From the NCBI GenBank assembly GCA_029532625.1, contig JARFXM010000005.1, positions 1 to 64,000 of the forward strand: DNA of 64,000 nt. Reading direction: 5' to 3'. The notes below the pieces were generated by a model. That model worked only from the letters and a program-made list of their open reading frames with translations. It had not been told where the DNA came from and did not search any database. Source of the DNA: Lomentospora prolificans. Lineage: Eukaryota > Ascomycota > Sordariomycetes > Microascales > Microascaceae. The stretch's first letter is position 1, and each line of letters begins with the position of its first letter. The position numbers were made by a program, and so were the translations under genes. This document shows positions 1 to 10,617 of this stretch, piece after piece.

Positions 1-209
1 CCCTAACCCTAACCCTAACCCTAACCCTAACCCTAACCCTAACCCTAACCCTAACCCTAACCCTAACCCTAACCCTAACCCTAACCCTAACCCTAACCCT
101 AACCCTAACCCTAACCCTAACCCTAACCCTAACCCTAACCCTAACCCTAACCCTAACCCTAACCCTAACCCTAACCCTAACCCTAACCCTAACCCTAACC
201 CTAACCCTA
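1..209. repeat. Telomere, (CCCTAA)n
   Basis: Thirty-four perfect CCCTAA units occupy positions 1-204, followed by CCCTA before the sequence changes to unique AT-rich DNA. On the other strand this is TTAGGG, the usual telomere of filamentous fungi. The array is at the very start and has no degenerate units, so this is the physical left end of a chromosome. Confidence 0.99.
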
Positions 210-498
210 GATAGGGTTATAAGGGAGGAAGGGGGAGGAGAAAGAGAAGGTAGTAGATCTATAGAGGATATTAGTAAGGATTAAAAAAGGGAAGAATATT
301 AATAATTATACTATAAGGGATAGGCTAGTATAGTAGTATTTATACTATATAAATACCTATTATAAAGTAGGGGATATAGCCCCCTATAAAGTATATGTAT
401 AGTATAGATAGTACTAGTATTAGTTTCTACTTATAGAGGGTTCTAACTGGTACTAGACCCTAATTGCTGTTGTGGTAGAATAGAGGGATTAATCCTAA
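210..498 (+). mobile_element. 5'-truncated, RIP-mutated LINE 3' end joined to telomere
   Basis: This stretch matches the reverse complement of 22,475-22,765 almost base for base, apart from scattered changes that are mostly transitions. That internal segment is the 3' end of the minus-strand LINE at 22,475-35,012, so here the same 3' end lies on the plus strand with its 5' side cut off by the telomere. Both copies stop at the same CCTAA, here at 498. The junction falls at a shared CTAG/TAGATA, so the end was either healed by telomere addition inside a broken LINE or formed when a truncated LINE attached to a chromosome end. Confidence 0.85.
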
Positions 499-845
499 CC
501 CCTATTATTCTAGTCTTATATAAGGTCTTAGCAGTTGTTCTAGTAGAATGACCTAAGACTGGTAGTCAGGACTATATAGAGATAAACTTGAGTAAAATAG
601 TAACTATATTAAATCTATGAATAGTATTATAGACTCCTTATTGACTTACTTGCTGGTAGCTTGGTAGTTAGTAAGTATGCAGTATGGCATAGCTGTAACA
701 AATAGCAAGTAGAATGAAAGTGTAAGAGTGACACTCTTAACTTAATATAGTCACTCTATTAGTACTAATAACCCTAGCCTTAGATGAGGCATAGACAGCC
801 TAAGCTATTCTCAGTTCAAGCAAGAGGCAGCATTGGTACTGCTAT
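499..845. other. AT-rich gap between LINE end and first gene
   Basis: No convincing coding signal is seen. The first half is still AT-rich and lacks an open frame. Composition becomes normal towards 780, where the 3' flank of the peroxidase gene begins. Confidence 0.6.
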
Positions 846-1837
846 CTAGATTTGTGCGCTGAATCCATGAAATACCTGGAACCTGTTCGCTTGTCTGGGC
901 TTCTTGCGTGATATGCGGTTTAACCTCTCCTCATAAATCCCACTGATACGGTCCATGCTGCTGTTCAGCTCTTCTTGGGTAAAGGCGGTATCTCGCCGCT
1001 TCCAGCCAAGCTCTGTGGGGAGACGCTCTTTCTCTAGGGATTGTTAGTGGGTAGCTAGGATCATCAAACATGTGTCAGTCCACAATAGACGCACCGAAAA
1101 GATATTCCACAGCTGTCTTGTTGGCAGTGAGAGTCACGCTGTCACCAAGGACAGAGATGAAAGCACCCGTCTCTGCGAGGAGGAAACCTTCACCCATGGC
1201 TGAAAGAGAGAACTTAGGGTTTGTCGCATTTGACGTCTCAAGACGTGCCAAGATTGCGTTTACACCGCTTTCAGCGTCAATAATATCTCCCCAATAGGAT
1301 CGCGTTTGGTCAAAAGTCTCCTGGCTGAAAACCTCGCCGTGGCCAAAGAAGGCATCTAGACGACTGTGCAATGCTGTTGTAAGAGTCTTGCCGTTGCTGC
1401 TCAAGCCAAATCTGTCTAGGGTTACTTACGAGAGACTAGCATCATGTTCTAACACATTATGGCGAGCTAGATGGTCAAGCGAGAACCATGTAGAATTGGG
1501 CTCTGGGTTGGTGGTAATGGCAAACCTGAAGAGGGCCTGGGACAAGGCCTCTTCAAAGTGGACTGCTTCGAAGAGGCCGTCAATTAAATTTTGCTCCGTG
1601 ATATACTTTCCCGAGCGAGGCAAAAAGCCATGATTCGCGAAGCTATTCATGAACGGACAGGGACCTCGGGCTGCACGACATTGTCAGGCTCTCGGTCTCC
1701 TCAACCGCTTAGAATGCGCTGGAGAGCGACTCACCATCTCCTGCTTTGGGACCTTGCCATTGGGCAAAAGGATCACTCCCAGCAGCGAATGCGGTGGTGA
1801 CTATGGCAGTAAGCGAGATTGTAATTGTAGACTTCAT
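846..1837 (-). CDS. Secreted heme-thiolate (chloroperoxidase-type) peroxidase
   Basis: Four exons on the minus strand, 1837-1735, 1670-1430, 1363-1095 and 1033-846, join in frame to a 266-residue protein, the usual size for the family. The introns are 64, 66 and 61 bp with GT-AG ends; the last has a CTAAC branch site. The start is followed by a signal peptide (MKSTITISLTAIVTTAFAA). A P-C-P motif supplies the proximal heme cysteine (Cys39), followed by N-S-F-A-N-H-G and the E-H-D motif at 109-111, both hallmarks of PF01328. Members use peroxide to halogenate, hydroxylate or oxidise small organic molecules outside the cell. The last exon encodes E-L-G-W-K-R-R and a basic tail. It is the first gene from the telomere, about 0.35 kb from the LINE fragment, and shows no damage. 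The substrate cannot be told from sequence. Confidence 0.9.
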
Positions 1838-2335
1838 CTTCTAGTGAGAGAAGTCGCTAGGACTTGAGAATCGAAGCAGGACGACGAGGCGAAACCGATC
1901 ATATTCGTTAGCAGAGGGAGTCTGAGTGGTATGTGAATTCCTTGGTTTGGTATGGCGAGTTTTTTATACTTGCCACTAGCTACGATTCTACTGTATATGA
2001 AATTTCGCATTCATATTGCGAAATACGAAAGGTGTTGCTTGCGCAAAGGTTCGGTTCGGAATGCGAGCTCTGAGTGAACCGTTGTTTATTGTCAACCATC
2101 GTTTGACATGTGATTGGTTCATATCTCGCATATGGAAGAAGGAAAGCGACACTGGTTGCGCCATGCATTGCGGTTTTAGGGGCTTAGACGCCCCGGACAT
2201 CCGGGTCCAGAACTAACGGCGGCATGGACGATCACCCGTTTGGTCGAAATCCAAGGCATAAAACTACCGAGGAACGTAAGCAAGTATCTAGACAAGGCGC
2301 TTGGTTCTTCGGGGTAGTGACATGAACACCTGAAG
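1838..2335. other. Intergenic region with a short perfect palindrome
   Basis: Lies upstream of the peroxidase (minus strand) and at the 3' end of the RWD gene. It holds a 21-bp inverted repeat at 2003-2023 with arms TTTCGCA and TGCGAAA around a 7-base loop. No coding region is supported. Confidence 0.5.
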
Positions 2336-3229
2336 CTACATCAAAACTTTCTCAAAGGCCTCACCCAGCCCTCTCTCGCCGAGCCACGCCTTCAAAGCCT
2401 TCATGTCGCTGCGGTTTGCCCTCTCACCTCTCTTCTCGCCAATCATGTCCGTTATCTCTCGCATATCCTTGAACGCCCGTTTCAAATTCGGCACTTCCTC
2501 CCGATACCGTTCGCTCACTTTTTTATGCTGCGGGGGAATATTACCCCAGCTCTCCGTCTTGATGAATTTCATGAAGTCATCGATTGCCACAGACCTTCCC
2601 TCCAAACACAAGATGCCCGGTTTTCCCGCCAGGAGAAATCCGGTTAGGTTGTAAGGGCAAGCACAATTCACCAAATCATCCCGCTTTTCCCGTGTACTGA
2701 TAGAAGGAAAGTAAAACCAAGCGCGGACTATCGGGGCATCAAGTTCTGGTCGATTATTCGATGTCCCCGCGTTTCTTAATCCTGCTAGATACTGGGATGC
2801 CGACTCTTTGATATACTCGATGACGGAGAGGATGTCTTCGTTGGGGAGCTCTGTAGTAAGCCGGGCCACGTCGCCTTTGCTCATCCACGTCGGTTGATGA
2901 AGCCTGGTTTTCACTGGTGGAGGTTCTAAAATGGCGGCTTCTGCCACCAACGGGACGGCCAAGGTAAGCCGCAGGGGTTTTGGCTGATCCTCGTTGTCCC
3001 CGCTGGAAACTTCCAGATCAAGGACCATAGTTATGCAGGTGTCTGTAAGCTGGGGCGCTATGTCCTCGTCGCCCTCGCACCAATCTCTTACAGCGTCAAG
3101 TACTTCGGATGAGGTAGCACCGAGTGATATTGCCTTGTCCGGCTCATACATGGCCATTAAGAGATCGATTTGGCCGAGCTGAAGCTCCATGAGGTCTTTT
3201 GGCAAGACATTGCAACCCACATCAGACAT
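2336..3229 (-). CDS. RWD domain / DUF1115 (Prp3_C-like) protein
   Basis: An unbroken 297-codon frame. I place the start at 3229 (MSDVGCNVLPKDLMELQLGQ) because the family begins with an RWD domain there. The 67 codons upstream are a hydrophobic and low-complexity run that looks like untranslated leader. Residues about 12-150 fit an RWD fold, with the typical E-x-x-x-L-x-x-M-Y-x-x-D opening. Residues about 175-295 fit the DUF1115/Prp3 C-terminal domain, including A-C-P-Y-N-L-T-G-F-L-L-A-G-K-P-G. This is the architecture of eukaryotic RWDD2-type proteins, whose role is poorly known. No introns and no damage are seen. It is a generally conserved gene, so a subtelomeric place is unusual but not unheard of. 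Confidence 0.85.
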   Translation of the reverse strand: MSDVGCNVLPKDLMELQLGQIDLLMAMYEPDKAISLGATSSEVLDAVRDWCEGDEDIAPQLTDTCITMVLDLEVSSGDNEDQPKPLRLTLAVPLVAEAAILEPPPVKTRLHQPTWMSKGDVARLTTELPNEDILSVIEYIKESASQYLAGLRNAGTSNNRPELDAPIVRAWFYFPSISTREKRDDLVNCACPYNLTGFLLAGKPGILCLEGRSVAIDDFMKFIKTESWGNIPPQHKKVSERYREEVPNLKRAFKDMREITDMIGEKRGERANRSDMKALKAWLGERGLGEAFEKVLM

Positions 3230-4521
3230 TGTGAGAGGTAAAAGGAAGGAATGAAGGAAGGACAAAATGAACGATACTGATATTAGAAGAATCCGCCGAA
3301 GACCAGGACCGGAAAGATGCCCGACTACCCATGGAGCTTCGTCCAGTGCTTTCCAGGAACAATCAAGCGAGAAAAAAAAAATAAAAGGAAAAAAAAAGAT
3401 GCAATCACGTGGGGTTACCGGCTCAGACACCTGGGACCAATGGCACGGGGACTACCTTCGTATTTGTGGTCTAATCTCGGAACAAACCCCACAGGAGGAC
3501 CTTGCTAATAATCTTTTAAGCCTTCGGGAATGGGCAACCGGCCACGTCGAAGGGAGAATAGGCGAGAGCATCATACCCATCCATAGCATAGCAACACAGT
3601 CCAACCCGTGCCATAAACCCCATTTTAGAAAATCGACCGCCACAGCCACTTCTATTCTCAGCACTATCAGACTGCTAATAAATAATCATGAGAAGATCCG
3701 GGAGCTTTCAATAACATAATGCTTCCACAACCTGTCTGCAAACGGATTACTTAGCACTCCGGTATCCCTCGGGATTGGTGTCGGATGTCGACGTCTGGAT
3801 TCAGGCCAGGATCAGAGCATTCACCGGGTCCGGCACCGGGGGGGGGTTTGTGTCTTCCCCCCGCTAAACCCCGCCAGCAATACCGCAATAATGCAACCTT
3901 TCTACCCCTAAATTTCCTAAATCGCCTCAAAGACGCGCTCAGTATAGAGATTCGTGCGGGAATGAGAAACTGTCACAAACCGCCTTGAGGTAACATTCTA
4001 TTTCATCAACTTCGGGAAACTCGGTTATGCCACCTATTGGGTCAGCAACACCTGGCTTCCAATCTGCTGCTCTTGAGTGGCTTGAACCTGACCTATTACT
4101 GATGCGCTTAGGATTGCCTTGCTTGATACTACAGCCACAAGCTTGCTCGATTGGTGGAAATATGGATGGCTATTACTACAAGCGCGACACAACTGTGAAA
4201 GCGGACCTATAAGGTGATTGCCCTGGTGAAAATGTCCCGGATAGAACACGAGTGTCACCTTGGAACTTGAGAAACATTAAGATCTAAGTCAAGATCCGCA
4301 CTACTTGAGCATCTTAGCATCCACGGGCGTAGAAACTAACAGTATATAGATATGAAGGCATTATCTCTTGTTTCTTTCGGCTTGATCTTGTCCTTTCATC
4401 GCACACAATCAGTTGGGTCTATGTCCTACGTCTATTCTTGTCTCTCGCGGCCTTTGATTCCTGTTATTTGTTCATTCGTACCATCTATTACTACAAAACT
4501 CAAAATATCGGTTTGCTCAAA
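3230..4521. other. Long intergenic region upstream of GH12 gene
   Basis: Open frames here, including one of 150 codons at 3267-3719, lie over the leader of the RWD gene and have no recognisable domain, so I do not call them. Around 3,830-3,870 there are poly-G and poly-C runs. The last 150 bases are pyrimidine-rich and probably carry the glucanase promoter and leader. Confidence 0.5.
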
Positions 4522-5384
4522 ATGAAGTTTATCGCCATCTTTGGGTCTGTTTTCGCAGCTATCGCGGTGGCCTCCCCTACTGCAACATTATACAAGCGCG
4601 CCACCACCTGGTGCGACGCTTGGGCTTCTCTCGAAACAGGCGGCTACACAATTTATCATAACAACTGGGGTGCAGCACAGGCAGCTTCTGGCTCACAATG
4701 CACCACCTATGAGTCGATTAATTCAGGGTCTGTGGCCTGGTCAACCTCATGGGCCTGGGCTGGCGGGTCAAGCTCTGTTAAGTCATATTCCAACGTAGCT
4801 CTCGTGGACGTCAACAAACAGTTATCCAGTATCCGTTCCATCTCATCTAGTTGGTCGTGGAGGTAATAAGGCTTCTTTTCCTACTACCCCCCTCTCCCCG
4901 TTCGCCCGTATCTGAAAATGCTAAGTAATCACTAGCTACACTGGCTCAAACATTGTGGCCAATGTAGCATATGACCTTTGGCTTGCGCCTTCACCAGGTG
5001 CCAATGATTCCCACGAGATTATGATATGGCTTGCTGCTTACGGCGGCGCCGGGCCTATTTCCAGCACCGGTTCACCTATTGACACTCCTACGATTGCTGG
5101 CTCCAAGTGGAATGTTTACTCTGGCTCCAACGGTGCTACTAGAGTCTTGTCTTTCGTCGCCACTAGTAATATTCCCAACTTTAGTGGCAATTTGAATGAA
5201 TTCCTCACTTATCTCACTTCGAAACAAGTCATCAGCGCTAGCCTGTACGCAACACGACTTCAGGGTGGAACGGAGCCTTTTACCGGTAAGTTGCTTCGTC
5301 CAATGGAAATTGACATTGGCTTACACATCGCTAGGGTCCAATGCCGTCTTCAAGACCTCGGCTTACCGCATGTCCGTCGAGTAA
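4522..5384 (+). CDS. Secreted GH12 endo-beta-1,4-glucanase / xyloglucanase
   Basis: Three exons, 4522-4862, 4936-5285 and 5335-5384, join in frame to 246 residues, the usual GH12 length. The start at 4522 gives a signal peptide (MKFIAIFGSVFAAIAVASPT) followed by a K-R site for Kex2 processing. The fold is recognisable throughout: W-C-D-A-W, Y-H-N-N-W-G, G-S-Q-C-T-T, N-I-V-A-N-V-A-Y-D-L and G-G-A-G-P-I-S-S-T-G-S. Both catalytic glutamates are present: the nucleophile Glu141 in H-E-I-M-I-W and the acid/base Glu227 in G-T-E-P-F-T-G. Such enzymes cut cellulose or xyloglucan in plant walls, and some relatives are sensed by plants as a microbial pattern. Introns are 73 and 49 bp. The gene appears functional. 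Confidence 0.95.
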
Positions 5385-6282
5385 CAGGGATCCGACGCAT
5401 CGGAACCGGATTCTAGGATCTCGGCTCCCCTATTTATCTCCCCCTCTTTATCCCTCTTGGACTCAATGAGTGGATCCGTTGGCCAGTGAAACTCCACTAT
5501 TGATGTCCATGCAGAGGCCTCGTGGGTTAGATTGAGTGAGTTGCTTGAAGCCTAGGCAGTTTAGCATATCAATTAACCAGGATGTACAACCCATAATTAC
5601 TTATAATGATGGAGACAAGAATTCTGCTCAAGGATATATAGTTGTTACATATCATATTGAATGAAATTGACCATCTTGATGTAAAAAGTGTATGCTACTC
5701 CTGTATTAGGATATGGAGGTGAGTACTACAGCCAGCCTAATAACACATATAGACAGCAATGTAACTATAGGAATGGGGACACAGGACTTCTATCTGCAAA
5801 TGACAAGTTGAAAGGCAATCCTCTTGAAGTTGCATGGGTAAATTTGTGGGAAGTTACAATCCTCATACTTACCCTAAGCCTTTGATATAAGTAAATCAGA
5901 AATAAGGCACAAAAGAACTAGTTGAGTTCAAATAGAGGTTCTGCAAGGTCTTAAAGGTGTGGGGCTTTCTGACATATTAATATTTCAAGACAGGCTGTGT
6001 CTTGTCCATGCTACTACATTGGTACAATCCCCAAGCTAGTTCATCTGTATATATGGGGCAAGACTTACCTATCAGTATCAGGAATGAAGTGATCCTTGTC
6101 AATTTATACCATTTTTTTTCTATAAGCCTCTATTCAAAGATAAGTAATCCATCATTTCTTCAACATATACCTGATGCTGACAATACACTGGCTAGTTCTA
6201 CATAAGGATGGGTTAATAATATATGTTCATCTCTATGAGCTGATTTTCATGCTGGTTAATTACTTCTCCACCTTAGAAAAGT
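5385..6282. other. Intergenic stretch, no recognisable gene
   Basis: AT-leaning sequence. A 65-codon frame at 5688-5885 (opening MYATPVLGYGGEYYSQPNNT) has no family I recognise and no start context. It may be a relic of an older gene or a chance frame. Confidence 0.4.
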
Positions 6283-7253
6283 TTGTCCTGTGCTCTCTGG
6301 TGTGCTGGAAAAGCCCGGTTCGAAAACCCACTGATCCTAGAGGTCCAAGATCCTCATGATATCCTGGTCCATATCTCTTATGTGGGAGCTTGTGGGAGTG
6401 ATGTGAGAGCCCCTCATATGCATGACATGAACACAACTTCAATTTCTGCCCTGACTCAGGTACAGGCATATCTCAACAGGTCTATCAATGGATGTATGAG
6501 GGTTCGGAAGTGAAGCCAATCTCTAAAGACTGCCCCCCATTATAGGGCATGAGGCTTCTGGAATTGTCCACTCTGTCACCATCCGTCACACGTGTTAATC
6601 CAAGGGATTACGTGGCCATTGAACCTTGGTTCCCTTGCTGGACGTTGCATACCCTGCAAGGCTGGTTGGTATAATTCTGTCCAGATATGAAATTTGCCGC
6701 GGGCCCTCCGACGGACAGCACCTTGGCGTGCTTCTACAAAATCCCAGAAGAATTCGCCTATATCAGCCCCGACACCATGAGTTTGCAAGAAGCCGTCCTA
6801 GTGGAGCCTTTGAGCATTGCGGTTCCAGGTGATCCGTCTAGGCAGGCTCAGGCCAGGTTAGAAATATACTTATTTAAGGATCTGGAATTATTAGTTTTCT
6901 TACAGCAGCCACTATCTGAGCAATTTTGTGTCTAGCACATTTTCTAAAGCGATGTCAAACAGATCCATACGCCTAGCATCCAGCAGCATGTTTGTACAAA
7001 TTAGGATAGGCAAATCTAACCTAACATTACTACTCCTTGAAATATGTGAAAAGGAACTGATGCTAAACATGTCGTTTTGATACTGCCCTAGTGACTATGA
7101 AATTGGTTGGAATTGCTGGCTTCTGGAGTCGTACTGGTTAAACCGATGATTCGCAGCACCGTACCTCTTGAGAGCGTAGCCGAGGTGTAGGAGATGACGA
7201 CGAGAGTTGAGGGCGTTAAAAAAATCTTGTTCAAGGTGTGCAAGATTAGGTAA
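6283..7253 (+). pseudogene. Relic of zinc-dependent xylitol/sorbitol dehydrogenase (MDR family)
   Basis: Pieces in different frames follow the order of a medium-chain polyol dehydrogenase. First comes the N-terminal zinc domain (P-H-D-I-L-V-H-I-S-Y-V-G-A-C-G-S-D-V, about 6,340-6,410). Next is I-I-G-H-E-A-S-G-I-V near 6,545. Then F-A-A-G-P-P-T-D-S-T-L-A is followed by I-P-E-E-F-A-Y and V-L-V-E-P-L-S-I-A-V (6,690-6,830). The C-terminal end lies at 7,105-7,253 (S-T-V-P-L-E-S, T-T-R-V-E-G-V-K-K-I-L-F). The NAD-binding Rossmann part expected between 6,850 and 7,100 is absent, and there are frameshifts plus an in-frame stop after A-E-V in the last segment. The gene is dead. The parent enzyme would oxidise xylitol or sorbitol to the ketose. 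Confidence 0.85.
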
Positions 7254-7337
7254 CTGAATACATAATTACTTTTTTTTACTTTATATTGATGTGGATAAGG
7301 ATAAGCTTGTCATATGGCCACGATACTCTCTGTTTTG

Positions 7338-8373
7338 TTAATATCGCCAGCGTAATTGTTCTGCCATCTCCTGAAGCAAGCCCATGATTTCTAAAGTAGA
7401 GTAATGTAGGTGGTCGTAAAACTCCACTGGCACTACACGTTCGGACGTTGGACTCCTGTGTTCTGCCACCGGCGTTCTGATAATAGCCTGGTATTGTCGT
7501 GCAAGAGGCCACCACTTCCTACAACTGTGCAGTACGAAGGCTAACGTATGGAGGTTGGCGGGAACATCCCGCATCGAGAGCATTTGAAGATAATGAAAAT
7601 CCATAAACACACAATAAAACTGATAGATGCTTCCATGAGATTGGGAGGCTTACTGACGGAACAGCGCGGATCAGTAAAGACCGCGGAAATGAGGTAAGGA
7701 GGTTGCGCGTCAAGCTGATCTGTTGCTATCCATCTTACTTGGCTGCTAAATTCTCGCAGATGTAGACGCACCGGATAGTGGCAAATGCCTACTATTCATG
7801 CAAGGCATCACAGTTGGGTGTCTATGCGGTCCTCAGTTCAAGCGTGGCTTACAGGTTCGAAGTCCCTCCTGACGCCCTTGGCGGACGGACGGGACCATCT
7901 GTTGAAGTAGAACTAGGATTGGTCTTAAGTCAAGGTTATTAGAGAAGATCGTAATATCTCGGGTACACGGGATTAGACTTCTGTGTTAAGTACGCAGTCC
8001 CTTAATACTATCAATGACTCCATCTCCCCATGAGGACACTGTTCCTTCTCTGCACTAATTTAATTGTTAGTCGTTCGTCAAGCCGCTGAGCCTCGGCCTG
8101 CCACCATAATCGTTCTTCTAGTCTGGTTAATTCGTACGATTTATCCGTAAACTGACGAACAGTGCTCAATTCCTCCATGGCCAGTAGGAAACAGCTGGAG
8201 AAACTGGAGGAATATTCGAGCCGTGGTGATGCGGAATGGCAATAGTCAATAATAGGCTCATCCGAGTCCCAGAACGACTCGAAGCATGGAAGGAGCGTTG
8301 ACGGAGGCAATATTAAGCACGTCATGCAGCTAGGAGATCCAAGTATTGACATACTCTCCAGCATCTCGATCAT
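7338..8373 (-). pseudogene. Possible relic of a fungal transcription-factor effector domain
   Basis: Three open segments lie in order on the minus strand: 8373-8011, 7771-7541 and 7610-7338. They have the character of the all-helical C-terminal domain of fungal regulators, for example an R-L-E-E-R-L-W-W helix in the first and H-T-L-A-F-V-L-H-S-C-R-K-W-W in the last. The last two overlap in different frames and can only be joined through an intron of about 34 bp, too short to be convincing. No Zn2Cys6 cluster is found upstream. I cannot name the family with confidence. Its place between two broken polyol or short-chain dehydrogenases would suit a pathway regulator. Confidence 0.35.
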
Positions 8374-9213
8374 CTATTAAAACGGTCGGGTTGCTTCCTC
8401 TTTATCAAACCATACACTGAATTTGGGGTTCTATATATTACGTAGGTTCTAGAGATGAGTATTATAGGATGTCTTTTCTGCCATCTCACGCACGCCAAGG
8501 TGCAGGGCCATCCCTATGAATATCGGCCAATCGTCCATACAGGCCATGTAATGCGTCTATACTTCGGTCATAATTACTTTTTTGCACACGGCTAAGATAT
8601 TCAGAGACTGGTCGCGGTTCCCGTTCGAGTCGTAGTAGTTTGAAATCCCCAGCAACGCCTTTACAGACTGTACTGTTGAGTTGAACCCCTCAAGTGCCAC
8701 CTCCGCTTGTATTTGCTCGGCGACGTCTAATTCACAGGATATCGAATTTTGGTTGAGTAACCACTACCATCCGCGCCTTTAATGCAACGGAGCGGGGTCA
8801 CTTATATGACAAGCTACTGAAGGTTCAATTATTAGCGCTCACAATTTACCAGGCGCAGTGAGCTTGCTCCATCCACTTTCAGGCCTGCTGCCGTCGCCTT
8901 CACCAAGCAAGAAAAGAACAACACAGGGCATGAAACTCGTCAACCGTGCTTAGGCGGCAGAGTATGTCATCTTCGACCCATTGATTTTCCAGACCCGGCT
9001 TTCTGCAGAGGTTCCGCTGTTGTGTCTATATTACGGATATATCCGATAGAGACTGAGTTGACGCGAATAAGTGGGAGAGTGATCGGGCCAGTAGATGGAC
9101 AGCGGCCATTAATGAGTTAGATCCCCAAGTGTCGACTCCTTATAAACACCGATTCATTATCTTCAAAACGTAGGTCCCCTGCAGTGATCTGGGATTTTTT
9201 AATACTGACAGTG
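8374..9213. other. Intergenic stretch, nothing recognised
   Basis: No frame longer than about 60 codons with a plausible start, no RNA gene and no repeat is visible. Confidence 0.5.
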
Positions 9214-9429
9214 TTACATACCGCTAATGCGAGCAACGAACATCATGCTCGCGCTTACATTTGCTCTAGCAACCCCTCTCACTAGTTGAGCGCTAATGAA
9301 TGTGCCGGTAGCATTAATGCCTACAGATAGTAGTCGGCGGAGGGAGTTGACTGGGAACTCTGTAGCAGGTCCGTTATCTGATACGCCTGCACACACAACA
9401 AGACCGCTGGTAGGGTTCTCTAGAACCAA
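9214..9429 (-). pseudogene. Fragment of short-chain dehydrogenase/reductase
   Basis: About 70 codons resemble the middle of a classical SDR: G-L-V-V-C-A-G-V-S-D-N-G-P-A (counterpart of the N-N-A-G motif), L-R-R-L-L-S-V, N-A-T-G-T-F-I-S-A-Q, then S-A-S-M-M-F-V-A-R-I-S-G-M. The glycine-rich cofactor site should lie upstream and the Y-x-x-x-K catalytic pair downstream; neither is found on this strand. It is a remnant. Together with the MDR relic at 6.3-7.3 kb it hints at a lost sugar-alcohol or secondary-metabolism cluster. Confidence 0.6.
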
Positions 9430-9804
9430 AATTCGGCTCTCACTTCCGTTTAGCCCCCGATGTGGCAGGATTGATAAAGAACAAGGCGTGGATGTTGTTC
9501 CGCCGTGATCAAGGAATCCCCAGTCTCGCTCGTAAGCTAATATGGGTTCAGATGTACAGAAAGAATGACCGCAGTACTTACTGCAGGCAGCCGACTAAGG
9601 GTTCTCCATGTGAGCGGGACCTCGAAAGAGTATACACGCTTGAGACGAATGGTGATAATCGGTGCTCTTTTGCTAAAATTACGTAGGTCTGCGCTATTCC
9701 CCAATATGAAAGAGAGATTTGCGCCCCAGGCTATCTACGGATAGTATCCATCCTTCAAAATGGGAGGATTCGTCACGCATGTGATGGCTATTAATATTGA
9801 CTTG
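9430..9804. other. Intergenic stretch, nothing recognised
   Basis: No extension of the SDR fragment and no other gene can be read here. It includes the 3' flank of the complex I subunit gene. Confidence 0.5.
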
Positions 9805-10617
9805 TCATTTTCGATACCACATGCGAGTGGTTTTAGTATGTCGCATCCTTCGTTGCAACAAGAAGACCCCGTACATTAAAGCTTCCGCAGTTGGTGGGCA
9901 GCCAGGCACATAGATATCGACTGGAAGGATCCTATCCACCCCTCTGACGACGGAGTAGCTGTAATGATAGTATCCTCCACCATTTGCGCAACTTCCCATA
10001 CTAATCACCCACTTTGGATCAGGCATCTGGTCGTAACATTGGCGAACTGCCGGTGCCATCTTGTTGGTTACAGTACCAGCAACAATCATAACGTCTGCTT
10101 GCCGTGGTGACGCGCGAAAGAAGATGCCAAGTCGTTCCTGATCGTATCGTGGCATGGACACATGCATCATCTCGATACCACAGCATGCTAGACCAAAGGT
10201 GAGGGGCCAGCAAGATGATTGTCTCGTCCAGTTGACTATTTGATCTAAAGTTGTTCTAGAGTATCCGTTAGCGAGTCCTGAGTTCACAAATCGTTTTTTT
10301 GGTAGCGTACAGGACATATTCGACAGGGGTGGACGGTGCACCTGCTGTCGAGAAGGCCGCCATCCGAGGCTTGGTGTGAACTGGACTTCGAGGCCTTGTT
10401 AGACTGCGTTCGTATGCTGCGACTGCTGACTGAGTGCTATAACGAAGTTGGCAAGGCGACGTTTTGGTTTTACATCTTGAACTGATGAGAGGATTAAGCT
10501 CTAGGCACTGATTGGGAGCCCTTCTTAAAGCGGCGACGACACCTATTTTGGAATATCAGTAAAACTTCCTCCTAGAGAAAAATCAACACCCATACAGCGT
10601 CGAACATGTTGACTCAT
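9805..10617 (-). CDS. Mitochondrial complex I 20-kDa (PSST / NuoB / NDUFS7) subunit, subtelomeric copy
   Basis: Three exons on the minus strand, 10617-10596, 10542-10311 and 10255-9805, join in frame to 234 residues. Introns are 53 and 55 bp; the second has a CTAAC branch point. Residues 1-80 are rich in Arg, Ser and Ala and lack acidic clusters, like a mitochondrial presequence. The mature part is highly conserved. All four N2 iron-sulfur ligands are present: Cys109 and Cys110 (L-A-C-C), Cys174 (G-S-C-A-N-G-G) and Cys204 (P-G-C-P-P). It ends in the family's typical T-R-M-W-Y-R-K. The protein carries electrons to ubiquinone at the N2 cluster and forms part of the quinone pocket where many complex I inhibitors bind. 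Some positions that I recall as nearly invariant differ, for example C-C-G-I-E instead of C-C-A-V-E. It lies head to head with the regulator at 10,921. Whether the genome has a second, standard copy is unknown. Confidence 0.92.

Noticed and set aside
3267..3719. 150-codon plus-strand frame beside the RWD gene
   Set aside because: It overlaps the leader of the RWD gene in antisense, has poly-Lys low complexity and no domain.
7820..7875. Possible tRNA from a GGTTCGAAGTCC-like T-arm
   Set aside because: No acceptor stem, D-arm or anticodon arm can be built around it.
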